From Actinomycetota bacterium (GTDB taxonomy: Bacteria > Actinomycetota > Thermoleophilia > Gaiellales > Gaiellaceae): a DNA stretch of 64,000 bases. Of this stretch, positions 42,917 to 53,348 are shown piece after piece. Numbering within the stretch: the stretch's first letter is position 1; each line of letters opens with the position of its first letter. The stretch is from contig PLJC01000012.1 in the NCBI GenBank assembly GCA_003139545.1, positions 1 to 64,000 on the forward strand, given 5' to 3'. Below the pieces are notes generated by a model, which saw only the letters and a program-made list of their open reading frames with translations, had not been told where the DNA came from and made no database searches. Made by a program: the position numbers and the translations under genes.

Positions 42917-45105
42917 TCGTGCACATGATCGGCAACGCGCACCTCGATCCTGTCTGGCTCTGGAACTGGCAAGCGGGGTCGGACGAGGCCGTTGCCACCT
43001 TTCGCGCTGCGGCCGACATCTGCGACGAGTACGAAGAGTTCGTATTCACGCGCGGCGAAGCGTGGCTCTACCAGCAGGTCGCCGACATCGCACCCGACGT
43101 ATTCGAGCGGGTTCAGGAGCTTGTCGCCCGAGGCCAGTGGCACATCGTCGGGGGCCAATTCGTCCAGCCGGACTGCAATCTCATTACCGAGCAAGGCTGG
43201 CGACAACAATTCCGCCGCGGCCTCGGTTACTTCGAAGGCGAGTTTGGTGTCAGGCCGACCATTGCCTACAACGTCGACTCGTTTGGGCACCCCGCAACGC
43301 TGCCCGACCTCCTTGCGGAGCTCGGCTTCCGCGGCTACATCTTCCATCGCCCACGCCCCCAGCAGGTCGAGCTTCCCGCCCAGACATTCCGCTGGCAAGG
43401 TTCCGCTGGCGCGGAGGTCATTGGCTTTCGCATCGTCCCCGGCTACACCGCGCGGACGCCCGATCTTTACGGTCAGATCATGACGGCAGCCGAAGCGGCT
43501 GATCCTCAGCTCGCCCATGCGATGTGCTTCTACGGCGTCGGCAACCATGGTGGCGGACCGACTCGCGATGCCATCGAATGGATCCTCGAGCACCGCAATG
43601 CATTTCCCGGGATCGAACTGCGCTTCAGCACGCCGGACGCCTTCTTTGATGCAGTCGCCCCGTTTCGCTCGGAGCTACCGGTCGTCGACTACGAGCTGCA
43701 GCACACATTCCCCGGCTGTTACAGCGTGATGCACGACGTCAAGCAGCGCCAGCAGCACGGCGAGCACCTCCTCGATCAGGGCCGCCGCGTCCTCTCAGCC
43801 TTCGGTGGCGATTGCCACGACCGGCCCGAACTCGATCGTAAGCTCACCCGCGCGTGGGACGACCTGCTGTTCACGTCCTTCCACGACATCCTCGCGGGAA
43901 CCTCTATTCCGTCTGCATGGGCCTCCGTACGAGCGATGCAAGGCCGCGCGATCATCGACGGTGAAGAAATCATTCATACCGTCACGCGCCGATGGGCTCG
44001 CAATCAGCTCCCGCCGTTCGAACGCCAGCAAATCGTCGTCGTGAACGCCGACGACGAGGATTGGCAGGGCGTCGTCGAAACGGAGCCGTCGCTGTACTTC
44101 GACCGCTGGGGCGACCGCTGGCTTAGCGACGTCAACGGTGCGCCGCTCGATTATCAGCTTATTCAGCCGGAGGCGCACCTGATTACAAACCGCCTCGCCT
44201 TCCCTCTCCGCGTCCCGGCACGGTCGTCGGTGCAGGTACTCGTGCGCGACGATGCGCCACCGCCCTCGGACATGCCCGTCTCCGACCTGCGAGCGTCACC
44301 CATGGAGGTCGCGACCGGCGGGCTGCGGGTTGAGCTCGCGTCATCCGGGATCGCAAAGATCGTCGCGAACGGCCGCGACATACTCGGGGCGGAAGGTATC
44401 CGCTTGTGGCTACGCAATGATGGCTCCGATACCTGGGGGCAGCATCGAATTGCGTTTGACGAGCCTGTCGCCACGGTGTTTGACAGTGGCACATGGGTCG
44501 TGGAGGAAGACGGCCCGGTGCGAGCCCGTGTTCGGCTCGACGCCACTCTTGGCAGGTCTCCGTTCCGGTGGACCGTAAGCGTGCAACGCGACGATCCACG
44601 CCTCCTGCTCGAGCTCGAGATCGCATTCAATGAACGCCTACGTGCGCTGCAGATGCCGATCCAGCTCGCCGCGCCTGTAACAGATTGGCTCGACGGCCAG
44701 GCCGGAGGCGCTGTCAAGCGTGAAACAGAGCGGGTCGAACGGCCGCTTCTCGGTTGGTCGCGCGTCTCCTTCGAAGGGCAGGATGTCGCGCTCGTAACCA
44801 ATGACGCGTGGAGTGTCAGCGTCGACGGCGATTGCTGGCAATGGACACTCCTGCGTAGCCCGAAGATGGCGTGGTACGGACCCGGTGAGCCGGAGATCTA
44901 TACCGGTCGCGATACCTACACAGACCAGGGAACGCATACGTTCTCTTTCGTCCTCCATGCCGGACCTGCCCTTGATCCGGCTTCACTTGCGGCCGCAGCC
45001 CGTCAGGCGGCTCAACCGCCGGTTGTCTTCGATCGCTATGAAGGAATGGCCGTCCGCACTCCGCGTCAGACGTGGCTCGGCGCCAGCGGTGAGGTAACCG
45101 CATGA
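42913..45105 (+). CDS. GH38 alpha-mannosidase
   Basis: A 730-aa cytosolic retaining alpha-mannosidase-like glycosidase. Zinc ligands are in [13 protein letters not shown] (residues 7-19), the nucleophile Asp in [13 protein letters not shown] near residue 120, and the His motif in [10 protein letters not shown] near residue 215, with [11 protein letters not shown] in the three-helix domain. The second half is a mutarotase-like beta domain. No signal peptide, so it cuts substrate after import by the ABC system. GTGA start overlap with the previous gene. Confidence 0.9.
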   Translation: MIVHMIGNAHLDPVWLWNWQAGSDEAVATFRAAADICDEYEEFVFTRGEAWLYQQVADIAPDVFERVQELVARGQWHIVGGQFVQPDCNLITEQGWRQQFRRGLGYFEGEFGVRPTIAYNVDSFGHPATLPDLLAELGFRGYIFHRPRPQQVELPAQTFRWQGSAGAEVIGFRIVPGYTARTPDLYGQIMTAAEAADPQLAHAMCFYGVGNHGGGPTRDAIEWILEHRNAFPGIELRFSTPDAFFDAVAPFRSELPVVDYELQHTFPGCYSVMHDVKQRQQHGEHLLDQGRRVLSAFGGDCHDRPELDRKLTRAWDDLLFTSFHDILAGTSIPSAWASVRAMQGRAIIDGEEIIHTVTRRWARNQLPPFERQQIVVVNADDEDWQGVVETEPSLYFDRWGDRWLSDVNGAPLDYQLIQPEAHLITNRLAFPLRVPARSSVQVLVRDDAPPPSDMPVSDLRASPMEVATGGLRVELASSGIAKIVANGRDILGAEGIRLWLRNDGSDTWGQHRIAFDEPVATVFDSGTWVVEEDGPVRARVRLDATLGRSPFRWTVSVQRDDPRLLLELEIAFNERLRALQMPIQLAAPVTDWLDGQAGGAVKRETERVERPLLGWSRVSFEGQDVALVTNDAWSVSVDGDCWQWTLLRSPKMAWYGPGEPEIYTGRDTYTDQGTHTFSFVLHAGPALDPASLAAAARQAAQPPVVFDRYEGMAVRTPRQTWLGASGEVTA

Positions 45106-46130
45106 TTGAGCTCGCCGAGATCCTTCTCGAACCTAGGCCGCACCCTTTCTGGCGTGTGCTCAAGCAGGTCGGTGTCAATGCAGCAGTGGGCGTCCTTCCA
45201 CGTCACTTCTCCGATTGGCGCGACAGCGCTCCCGAGCTCCCTTGGGAGTACGGCCCACTCGCGTTGTACAAGGGCCAGGTGGAGGAGGCGGGCTTGAAGC
45301 TCGCCGTGATCGAAGACAACCCGCCCATGGACGCGATCCGCCTTGGCAGGGCCGGACGCGAGGAGGAACTGGAGGCCTTCAGCACGCTCATCCGAAACAT
45401 GGGGAAGCTCGGCATCCCCGTCCTCTGTTACAACTGGATGGCGGTCATCGGCTGGCTACGCACATCCGTAGCCGCTTGCGGACGGGGCGGAGCCCTGGTG
45501 AGCGCCTACGACCACAGCGTCCTCAAGGACGCACCGCTCACACGCGCCGGCACAGTCTACGAGGAGCAGCTGTGGACGAACTTGGAATGGTTCCTCGAGC
45601 GCGTCGTTCCGGTTGCGGAGGAGGCTGGAGTCAAGCTTGCCCTGCATCCCGACGATCCTCCGCTTTCGCCGATCCGCGGTATCGCGCGGATCATGACCAG
45701 CGTCGACGCGTTCCAGCGCGCGATCGAGCTCACGCCGAGCGAAGCCAACGGCGTTACGTTCTGTCAGGGGAACTTCACTTTGATGACCGACGATCTTCCG
45801 CGCGCAATCCGGCAGTTCGGCGAGCAGCAAAAGATCTTCTTCGTTCACTTCCGCGACGTCGTTGGAACCCCGGAATCCTTCGTCGAGACGTTCCACGAAG
45901 AGGGCAAGTCCGACATGCTCGCCTGCATACGCGCGTACCTCGATGTTGGTTACGACGGAATGTTGCGGACGGACCACGTCCCAGCCCTCGAGGGTGACAG
46001 CGCCGAGGTACCGGGCTACTCGCGCAACGCGCGGCTCTTTGCGATCGGCTACATCAAGGGCCTGCTTGAGGCGGCCGGCAGCGAGCAAGCAGATCATCAG
46101 ACATCGACAAAGAGAATGGGAGCGAAATGA
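45102..46130 (+). CDS. mannonate dehydratase-like protein (UxuA family)
   Basis: A 342-aa TIM-barrel of the UxuA family: CYNWMAVIGWLRT, LALHPDDPPLSPIRGIARI, TFCQGNFTLM, FVHFRDVVGT, RTDHVPALEG. UxuA dehydrates D-mannonate to 2-keto-3-deoxygluconate; in this setting the substrate may be another aldonate. It overlaps both neighbours by 4 bp. Confidence 0.88.
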   Translation: MIELAEILLEPRPHPFWRVLKQVGVNAAVGVLPRHFSDWRDSAPELPWEYGPLALYKGQVEEAGLKLAVIEDNPPMDAIRLGRAGREEELEAFSTLIRNMGKLGIPVLCYNWMAVIGWLRTSVAACGRGGALVSAYDHSVLKDAPLTRAGTVYEEQLWTNLEWFLERVVPVAEEAGVKLALHPDDPPLSPIRGIARIMTSVDAFQRAIELTPSEANGVTFCQGNFTLMTDDLPRAIRQFGEQQKIFFVHFRDVVGTPESFVETFHEEGKSDMLACIRAYLDVGYDGMLRTDHVPALEGDSAEVPGYSRNARLFAIGYIKGLLEAAGSEQADHQTSTKRMGAK

Positions 46131-47218
46131 GTCAGCCGCTGCGCTTCGTACTCGTCGGAACCGGCGGGATGGGGAAGTATTGGTGCAGCCAGGTATTCCC
46201 TCACCTGTCACGCCTGGGTAAGGGCGAAGTTGTCGCAGCGGTCGACATCGTGCCGGAGCACCTCGCCAACGCGCAGGAGTTTCTTAATCTCGCGCCAGAG
46301 CGTTGCTACACGGATCTCGCGCGCGCTCTCGACGAAAACGAGGCAGACGCCATCACCGTTGTCGTCCCGCCAGCTCACCATGAGGCTGTCGTCGACGCGG
46401 CGCTCGCGCACGACCTCCACATCCTTTCGGAGAAGCCAATCGCGGACTCGATGGATGCCTCGTGTCGCATCGCTGCGAAAGTAGAAGCGGCCGGCAGAAA
46501 GATGTGCGTAACGATGAGCCACCGCTTCGATCAAGACAAGGCGAGCCTCGAAGAGCGCGTCTGGTCCGGCGACTACGGAGAGCTCAACTACATTGTCCAC
46601 CGCTTCACGCATAACTGTCGCGCGTTCGGAACCTGGGGAGAGTTTCGCCATCGGATGCCCGATCCAATGCTGGTCGAGGGAACCGTGCACCATTTCGAGA
46701 TCCACCGTGCTCTCGCACGATCGAACGCTGCAACCGTATATGCGCGAACGTGGAACCCCGGGTGGGGCGAATACGCCGGAGATAGCACGGTACTCGCGAT
46801 CGTTGAGATGCTGAATGGAGTGCGCGTCCTCTACGAAGGCGCGAAGGCAAACGCGGCCACGCTAAATGGATGGGGCAACGACTACATCCGCACCGAGTGC
46901 GAGCTCGGGACGCTTGAGCTCGACCGGCGTGAGTTGCGCGTATCTCGGAGCGGGCCCGGCGGTCCGGTGGAGACGGACGAACTGATGCTCCTGACAGGCG
47001 AGACCTGGTTGAACCCGCTCATAGCAGAAATGTTCTGCGACTGGGTAGACGGGCGGCGAGACGAACATCCCACGGAAGTTCAGGACAATCTTCAATGCAC
47101 AGCCATGGTGTTCTCCGCGATCGAGTCGGCGCGAACAGGCAAACCGGTAGATGTCCAGGAATTCCTGTCTCGCCACCTCGCCCAGAGCACGGCAGCGACA
47201 ACATTGCCCACTGCGTGA
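46127..47218 (+). CDS. Gfo/Idh/MocA-family oxidoreductase
   Basis: A 363-aa sugar dehydrogenase-like enzyme: Rossmann start RFVLVGTGGMGKYW, the SEKPIADS motif near residue 100 holding the catalytic Lys, and HRFDQDK, EGTVHHFEIHRAL in the substrate domain. Likely oxidises a sugar or an inositol-type ring carbon with NAD(P). Confidence 0.9.
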   Translation: MSQPLRFVLVGTGGMGKYWCSQVFPHLSRLGKGEVVAAVDIVPEHLANAQEFLNLAPERCYTDLARALDENEADAITVVVPPAHHEAVVDAALAHDLHILSEKPIADSMDASCRIAAKVEAAGRKMCVTMSHRFDQDKASLEERVWSGDYGELNYIVHRFTHNCRAFGTWGEFRHRMPDPMLVEGTVHHFEIHRALARSNAATVYARTWNPGWGEYAGDSTVLAIVEMLNGVRVLYEGAKANAATLNGWGNDYIRTECELGTLELDRRELRVSRSGPGGPVETDELMLLTGETWLNPLIAEMFCDWVDGRRDEHPTEVQDNLQCTAMVFSAIESARTGKPVDVQEFLSRHLAQSTAATTLPTA

Positions 47219-48174
47219 CAGAACGTTTCCTCGTCACCGGCGCACACGGATGCATCGGCTCCTGGATCGTCCACGAGCTCCTTGCAGAAGACGCCTCGGT
47301 CGTGGCACTCGATCTGAACTCGGACGCTTCACGTCTCGCACTAATCCTCTCCGGTGCCGAGCTTGCCGCCGTCCCATTCATCGAGGGTGACATCAGGGAC
47401 GCAGCAACGGTGGAAGGCGCCATCGCAGCGCACGGCATCACGAACGTCATTCACCTCGCTGCTCTCCAAGTTCCCCTCTGCCGGGCTAACCCACCGCTCG
47501 GGGCTGCTGTAAACGTCGTCGGCACCGTCAACGTCTTTGAGGCCGTCCGTCGCCGTTCCGACACCGCGAGTTCGCTGGTCTATGCGTCGTCCGTCGCAGC
47601 CTACGACGAGCTGGAGGAGGGGACCGAGGCAGCCGCGATGGTGACGCAGCCGTCGACGCTGTACGGCGTCTTCAAGCGTGCCAACGAAGGGATAGGAACC
47701 GTGTACGCGCGCGACTTCGGCGTCGGTAGCATCGGCCTACGACCTCACACCGTCTACGGCGTCGGGCGGGACCACGGGCTGACGGCGGCTCCCACGCACG
47801 CGATGCTCTACGCCGCAGCCGGGACCCCGTACCGGATCCCGTTTGGCGGTGCTATCCAGTTTCAGTACGTACGCGACGTCGCTCTGGCTTTCATCGCCGC
47901 CAGCCGAGCAGTCGCCGGCGACGCATCTGTGTACGACCTTCCAGGACAAGCGACTCCAATGAAGGAGATCGTCGCTGCGATAGCTGCTGAAGCGTCGGAT
48001 GCGCCTATCTCGTTCGAGCCTAACCCGCTGCCTTTTCCCAGTTCGCTCGACGGCAGATCGTTAGAGGCTGTCGTAGGGCCTTTGCAGCACACGCCGCTCG
48101 CAAGCGGTGTGCGTGAAACGATCGAGCGGTTCCGGGATCTGCTCGCCGACGGTCGGCTCGCCGCACCACGATGA
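47215..48174 (+). CDS. NAD-dependent epimerase/dehydratase family protein
   Basis: A 319-aa extended SDR: TGAHGCIGS cofactor loop, GDIRD, NVIHLAALQVP, YASSVAAYD. The catalytic Tyr-Lys pair is in YGVFK. The GTG at 47215 overlaps the previous stop (GTGA) and the frame begins with MTERFLVTGAHG. It resembles uronate/aldose dehydrogenases of oxidative sugar pathways as well as epimerases. Confidence 0.87.
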   Translation: MTERFLVTGAHGCIGSWIVHELLAEDASVVALDLNSDASRLALILSGAELAAVPFIEGDIRDAATVEGAIAAHGITNVIHLAALQVPLCRANPPLGAAVNVVGTVNVFEAVRRRSDTASSLVYASSVAAYDELEEGTEAAAMVTQPSTLYGVFKRANEGIGTVYARDFGVGSIGLRPHTVYGVGRDHGLTAAPTHAMLYAAAGTPYRIPFGGAIQFQYVRDVALAFIAASRAVAGDASVYDLPGQATPMKEIVAAIAAEASDAPISFEPNPLPFPSSLDGRSLEAVVGPLQHTPLASGVRETIERFRDLLADGRLAAPR

Positions 48175-49232
48175 GCGTCTTCGTCGTCGTTGCAGGACCG
48201 CGTGTCGCCAGGCGGTACCGTGAGGGCGCTGAATCTCTGCTCTCGCCACATGGGCCTATGAGGTGGGTCGACTGGATCGATGATGATCCGGTTGAGGGCC
48301 GCGACGAGAGCCTCGATGAATGCCTCGGCGACGCCGATGCACTTATCAGCACACCATGGCTTGGTGCCGCACCGCACCTCGCCATGCCGCGCTTCGACGA
48401 AGGCCGCTTGGAGCGGGCTTCGAGCCTCAAGGTAATTGCCGGAACGTATGACTTTCGGTTCGGTTGGATCGACATTGATGAGGCAGACCGGCGCTCCGTA
48501 GCAATTGTGGACACATCGCGCACCATGACCCCGACGGTCGCCGAGTTTGGTGTCGCGATGACGCTCAATCTATTGCGCGACATACCTCGATCTGTTGAGA
48601 TCGTTCGTAACGGAGGGTGGACAAGCGGCGCGCCGGATGGAGACGGTTTCGTTTACGGCGACCTGGCCGGGAGATCGATTGGGCTTGCCGGATACGGCAG
48701 CATTAACCGGCACTATCGGAGGCTTATTGCGCCCTTTGGTTGCCGTGTCTCTGCGTACGACCCATTCGTCCGCGACGACGAACTGCACCGCGACGCAGTT
48801 TGTCGTGCGGCAACGCTCGTCGATCTAGCAAGCGAATGCGAAATCTTCGTTGTCGCTATTCCGCCGACGCCCGCAACGCTGAAGGGCGTCAGCGCAGAGG
48901 TGGTCAACGCGCTGCCGGAGGGCTCACTTTTCGTACTGCTGAGCCGAATGGCCGTCGTCGACCAGGACGCGCTGTGGCTGCGGCTCCGCAGAGAGGAGTT
49001 GCGAGCCGCAATTGATGTCTATGACCCCGAGCCGCCGGACCGCGACGCCTGGTTCCGCACGGCTCCGAACGTCATTCCCACGCCGCACATCGCAGGGAAC
49101 GCAGCGTACGCGCACGAACGTTGCTTCGTCGCTGCCATCGACGACACGCTGGCGATCCTGCAAGGCGGCACACCACAGCATCTGTTGTCGCGGCGCGACA
49201 AGCAGCTCTATGACGGATCGCTTGCGTCCTAA
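48171..49232 (+). CDS. D-isomer-specific 2-hydroxyacid dehydrogenase
   Basis: A 353-aa NAD-dependent dehydrogenase. GLAGYGSINRHYRR carries the GxGxxN cofactor loop; the catalytic Arg is in LSRMAVVD, Glu in DPEPPDRDAW and His in PTPHIAGN. It reduces or oxidises a 2-keto/2-hydroxy acid and may counter the FAD-linked oxidase of the other operon. It is the last gene of the run. Confidence 0.9.
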   Translation: MSVFVVVAGPRVARRYREGAESLLSPHGPMRWVDWIDDDPVEGRDESLDECLGDADALISTPWLGAAPHLAMPRFDEGRLERASSLKVIAGTYDFRFGWIDIDEADRRSVAIVDTSRTMTPTVAEFGVAMTLNLLRDIPRSVEIVRNGGWTSGAPDGDGFVYGDLAGRSIGLAGYGSINRHYRRLIAPFGCRVSAYDPFVRDDELHRDAVCRAATLVDLASECEIFVVAIPPTPATLKGVSAEVVNALPEGSLFVLLSRMAVVDQDALWLRLRREELRAAIDVYDPEPPDRDAWFRTAPNVIPTPHIAGNAAYAHERCFVAAIDDTLAILQGGTPQHLLSRRDKQLYDGSLAS

Positions 49233-49265
49233 CTCAACGCCAGCTCCCGCGTCGTGTAGTGCCGC

Positions 49266-49676
49266 TCAAGCGGAGACATCCGCCGCCACTCGAAGTGTGA
49301 GAGGAAGCTTGGCAGCGTCTTTCTTTGCGATCCGCCCGTCTACTTGCTTGACGATCTGCCGTGCCAACTCGTCAGGTGTCTTGAACTCCGGCCACAGCTC
49401 ACGAAACTCGTTCTGGACGCGGTAGGTCTGCCGCTCGTTCTCCTTCCAGAACCGCTGATACTCGGTTATCGAGTACTCCTCGACCCCGTCCATCTTCATC
49501 GCGATGGCCCAACAGACGATGAAGGTGGCAACGCGCATCGCCTTCGGACTCACCTTCATCGAAAGCCGCAAGGCGCCGAACTTGGAGTATCGCTCGCCCG
49601 CGGCCACCCTCGCTTTGATCTCGGCTATTCCGCCCTCAGCAGCAGCCATCGCCCGGAGGATGCAGTGGCCCAACAC
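49266..49676 (-). CDS. small protein of unknown function
   Basis: A 136-aa protein, mostly alpha-helical by composition (AEIKARVAAGERYSKFG, KMDGVEEYSITEYQRFWKENERQTYR, LARQIVKQVDGRIAK). The middle looks like a helix-turn-helix-like conserved actinobacterial protein that I cannot name. It lies in the island between the catabolic operon and the integrase and could be a regulator or accessory factor of the element. Confidence 0.6.
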   Translation of the reverse strand: MLGHCILRAMAAAEGGIAEIKARVAAGERYSKFGALRLSMKVSPKAMRVATFIVCWAIAMKMDGVEEYSITEYQRFWKENERQTYRVQNEFRELWPEFKTPDELARQIVKQVDGRIAKKDAAKLPLTLRVAADVSA

Positions 49677-49786
49677 AGTGTCTGTCGTCTTTGGGCTCAG
49701 CTCGGCGGCCTACGCCACGTTTGACGTCTTGCGACAGACCCCACACTCGCCTTTATCGACGCTTCACCTGGGTGTTACACCAGGTA

Positions 49787-51475
49787 CTACAGAGGACCCC
49801 CAGCCCTCGGTGACCGACGCGTCCGGTCGCCCTCCCGCCACTGATACGGCATCGGCCCGAGTGCAGCAAGTAGCGCCACCGACGCCGCAATGCCAACGAG
49901 GACCCCCGCGACGACCGCGAGATCGCTCCGCGTCCCAGCTCCTACCGCAAGAACGTGGAGGCACACGTACTCGCTGAAGCTAATCGCCGTAAACCCCATG
50001 AGCACCGCTACACCCCGAAACGGGATCTCGCTTCTCGCCGCCGCAGAGAATCGCGCTTCTACCGCAAGCGCTACCGCAAGCACGCCGATAAGCCCTGCCG
50101 CCGTCGTGTAGTAGTCGCGAGACCCGCCGCCGCCTGGAGTAGACCTAACAGCGAGGAACGTCGCGAGGCCAATCACGAGCGAGAGGTTCACCCGCATCGT
50201 GTCGAGGAAGCGGTACACGGGGACCCAGGGGGCCTCCATCCGGGTTCGCGCCATGAAGGCGCTGAAGAGCGGGAAGGCCACGACCGCGAGCAGGACAGCA
50301 ATTAGTGCCAGCCAGAACGGCTTGCTAGCTCGATCCCGCCGCAGATGAACCTCTGCTCGCAGTGCCCAGATAAGGAACGCCGTCATCCCCGTGAGAACGA
50401 CGCCGTACGCGAAGACGCTGCTTCGTGGCGTTGGATCGGCTTCAAAGCCCTGACGATTCAACTCGCGACGCCTCTCCCACCTCACTCGCCGCTGCTTCGC
50501 CATCCACCGCGCCGTTTCACGCGGGCTTGCCCCTCCCGCCACTAGCTCACACGCACGACGCAGGTTTGCGAGACCCCACCACTCGAAGTCGAAGTCCCAC
50601 TCAGGATGCCCCAGGCGCACACGGTCGACCGCCATAGCGATCGCACGCATCTCATCGTGTGTAAGGAGGTCGACGCGCCCGCGTCGCCGGACCTCAACCG
50701 CATCCAACCTCGTTATGGCTGCGGTCGAGTGCAGGTCACCCTGCTCCTGCATCCGCCCAAGCTCTCGCCGCACTTCCACCAACTGCGTCGTTGCGACTTT
50801 CAGCGAGGCGACGCCAACCCTGATCGTCGTCTCACCTCCGTGAAGTTCGAAGTCCTTACGCATGAGCCAACTCTCCGCCCCGACAGCACCGAGAGCGGCA
50901 CGCGCTCGCTCGACGACGTCCACGAACGCTTCAGGATCACGGCTGGCCACAACCCAGACCGGCGTCGCCAGCGAAGGTGTTTGCAAGACCACCGCGCGGC
51001 CCTGCCCACGAACCCAACACCTCCCGATCCGCAGGGCGCGCGTCGAGACCAGATAGCCGCCAGTTTCTGTTTCGCCCAAGCCGCGAACCCCCACAAGCAG
51101 CCCCGCCCGCTGCCCGCCCGGTAATACGGCCCGCCGGAACACGCGCTTCGCCTCTGACGCATGCATCGTGCTGGTCTCGGTCACTGCGCGGAGCGGAATC
51201 ATCTTCGGGCCTACCCAGATGACTTCCCCAGCGACCCTCACTCTCCGAAGCGAACTCAATCCCAGCAGCGCCCCGAAAGTCACCGCGAACCCGAGCAAGG
51301 CGAGGCCTGCCGAGTCGAACCAACGCCCTTCGACCGCGCCATACCCCGCGAGGAAGGCGACAGCGGCCGCTCCTGAGAGACCACCTTCCCTCACGGCCTG
51401 CAGCCACGGGAACGGCTGCCACTCGTGATAGACCGCACGCTCGGCGCCTGAGGCCGCTCGCGGCATTCCGTTCAT
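49787..51475 (-). CDS. multi-pass membrane protein of unknown function
   Basis: A 562-aa protein. Two N-terminal helices precede a PH-like segment (VWVGPKMIPLRAVTET), a soluble helical stretch (about 190-345) rich in Arg/Glu, and at least six C-terminal transmembrane helices (350-540). No family is recognised. It is an island gene without homologous partners in the window. Confidence 0.6.
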   Translation of the reverse strand: MNGMPRAASGAERAVYHEWQPFPWLQAVREGGLSGAAAVAFLAGYGAVEGRWFDSAGLALLGFAVTFGALLGLSSLRRVRVAGEVIWVGPKMIPLRAVTETSTMHASEAKRVFRRAVLPGGQRAGLLVGVRGLGETETGGYLVSTRALRIGRCWVRGQGRAVVLQTPSLATPVWVVASRDPEAFVDVVERARAALGAVGAESWLMRKDFELHGGETTIRVGVASLKVATTQLVEVRRELGRMQEQGDLHSTAAITRLDAVEVRRRGRVDLLTHDEMRAIAMAVDRVRLGHPEWDFDFEWWGLANLRRACELVAGGASPRETARWMAKQRRVRWERRRELNRQGFEADPTPRSSVFAYGVVLTGMTAFLIWALRAEVHLRRDRASKPFWLALIAVLLAVVAFPLFSAFMARTRMEAPWVPVYRFLDTMRVNLSLVIGLATFLAVRSTPGGGGSRDYYTTAAGLIGVLAVALAVEARFSAAARSEIPFRGVAVLMGFTAISFSEYVCLHVLAVGAGTRSDLAVVAGVLVGIAASVALLAALGPMPYQWREGDRTRRSPRAGGPL

Positions 51476-51989
51476 AGTGAGACAGCGTACGAACCCGTCC
51501 GGTCGCCGTCAGGCCCCGACGCGGTCCGAGCCTCCGCGCCTACCGACTACGCCCCCGCCTGATCCTCGCGCCTATGGGGCCGTGACTGGGCGATGCACAC
51601 ACACCCGCGGGCCGCTCATTGTTGCGCCCACGACGGGATCGAATCGTCGCAAGCTCCCGCGAAGAAGGACAGCACGCCGCCGCGCCGGTAGGTCTTGCTC
51701 TCCCCAGTGCCATCACGCCGCTTGACCGTCACAGTCTTGTAGAAACTTGTGCGATTGCGGTTTGACCCCGTCGTGATGGTTACGCGGCTGCCGTTCGACG
51801 GGTTACCGTTCTACTGCTTCTCGTCTGTGCCATCTCGCTGCCAGCCCTCTGCCTAGCGATCCGGCGGGGACTGTAGCGACGCTACGACCCGCGCTGCCCG
51901 AATCTTCACCTGCGCGAGCGTGATACGCCAGGGTGGCGTCCTGCGGCCGCGTGCTTCTTTGTAGGCGCGCGCGCGAGAAGCGGTGTGGG
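51476..51989. other. intergenic stretch with a possible gene relic
   Basis: The minus strand at 51616-51810 is open for 64 codons (ending with FFAGACDDSIPSWAQQ) and reads like the tail of a protein, but has no upstream start beyond an internal GTG. Nothing else is recognised. Confidence 0.3.
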
Positions 51990-53141
51990 CTACTTACCCG
52001 TCGTGGCACGTCGGGGAGTCGAGGTGCGGCGGAGCGCTGACGGATCTGTGAGCGCGTCGAGGAAGCGCGGATCAGGGAGGTCGTCCACGGTCAGGTGCAC
52101 ATAGACGGCGAGCGTGAACGCGGGTGAGTGATGGCCGAGCCACAGCTGGACTTGCTTAGCGTTGAGTCCGCTTCGGAAGAGGGTCGTTGCGCAGGTGTGG
52201 CGGAGCGTGTGCAAGCCGGCCCAGGGAACGCCGGCTCGGGTTGCGGCCGGCTTGAACACGCGGCGGTAGACGTTGGCGTAGTCGAGCGGTGTGCCAGTCC
52301 GGGATGCGAAGACCGGGTCGGCGTCCGTTTGGTAGGCGCTTGAGCGTCGGAGCGCTGCGAGAGAGTTAAGCATGCGCGGTGAGAGCGGGACCGCACGCCG
52401 GCTGTGTCTGCTCTTTGGCTCGTCGAGGCCGCGGTAGAGGCGACGGCGGACATGCAGGCGTTCGCGTTCGCTGTCGATGTCGCCCCAGCGGAGCGCGATT
52501 GCTTCGCTGAAGCGCAGCCCGGTGTGGACGAGAAAGGTTATGAACAGACGCCACTCCGGCGGGAGCTCCGAGAGCAGCCGATCCAGCTCGTCCATGCGCA
52601 GCGCCTTTGGTACGTCTCGGTCGATCCGGTCGGCGGGGCCTGGTGGGACGCGGACCCCGAGCGCCGGGTTGGAGCGGATGAGGCCGTCCTCTACCGCTGT
52701 TGCGAGGAGCGCGCGGAGCGGAGCGAGCCGGCGGCGGACCGAGTTGCGTGAGAGCCCTTGCTCGATCAGGGAGGTGATGAGGCGCTTGATGTCGCGCGGC
52801 TCGATCTCGGCTAGCCGCTGGTTGGCAAAGAACGGCAGCGCGTGCCGCTCAAGGTCTCGCTGGTACTCGAGCTTCGTCTGCGCACGCAGACCTCGGCTTG
52901 TGCGGCCGGCATAGGTGGACAGCCACTCGGGCAGGTACTCGGCGAGCGTGACCCGGGAGAGGGGCGCGTACTCGCCCCGTCCGGCTGGGGCAGCGAGCGA
53001 GGCCTTGAGCAGCCGCGCCTCGGCGAAGCTAGCGGCGGAGCGCTGGTGCTGTCGTCCCTGCCGGTCGCGGTAGATAACCGCGTACCGACTGCCGCGACGG
53101 TACACACCTGGCACCTTCGTTCTCGTAAGTGGAGCGGGCAT
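51990..53141 (-). CDS. tyrosine recombinase (phage-type integrase)
   Basis: A 383-aa site-specific recombinase. An arm-binding/core-binding region (20-190; TKVPGVYRRGSRYAVIYRD, VTLAEYLPEWLSTY) is followed by the catalytic domain with Arg in HTGLRFSEAIALRW, HTLRHTCATTL, LGHHSPAFTLAVYVHL; the nucleophile Tyr is in the last block. It would integrate the element into a tRNA-Lys gene. The ATG at 53141 is chosen because further upstream codons belong to the att arm repeats. It sits near the right end of the island, as usual. Confidence 0.92.
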   Translation of the reverse strand: MPAPLTRTKVPGVYRRGSRYAVIYRDRQGRQHQRSAASFAEARLLKASLAAPAGRGEYAPLSRVTLAEYLPEWLSTYAGRTSRGLRAQTKLEYQRDLERHALPFFANQRLAEIEPRDIKRLITSLIEQGLSRNSVRRRLAPLRALLATAVEDGLIRSNPALGVRVPPGPADRIDRDVPKALRMDELDRLLSELPPEWRLFITFLVHTGLRFSEAIALRWGDIDSERERLHVRRRLYRGLDEPKSRHSRRAVPLSPRMLNSLAALRRSSAYQTDADPVFASRTGTPLDYANVYRRVFKPAATRAGVPWAGLHTLRHTCATTLFRSGLNAKQVQLWLGHHSPAFTLAVYVHLTVDDLPDPRFLDALTDPSALRRTSTPRRATTGK

Positions 53142-53224
53142 CCGCAGACCCTCACGAGCGGCAGCTCCTCGAGCGCAGCTCGTCGACCATGGGACTTCCA
53201 CTCGCCGCGCACTTGGCATCGCCA

Positions 53225-53300
53225 GAGGCACCGAAACGGGCCGAAATCCAGACACACCGAAACGGCCGAACGCTGACACTCTCGCTGACACCCGGGAATC
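53225..53300. promoter_or_regulatory. integrase arm-type repeats and integrase promoter region
   Basis: The words CCGAAACGG (twice) and GCTGACAC (twice) are clustered between the integrase start and the right attachment site. Their reverse forms recur in the arms at 28300-28345 and 53485-53520. Confidence 0.55.
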
Positions 53301-53348
53301 CCTTGGACATTCAGCCAGCAGAAACCGCTGTTTTGCAGCGCTTTCTTA

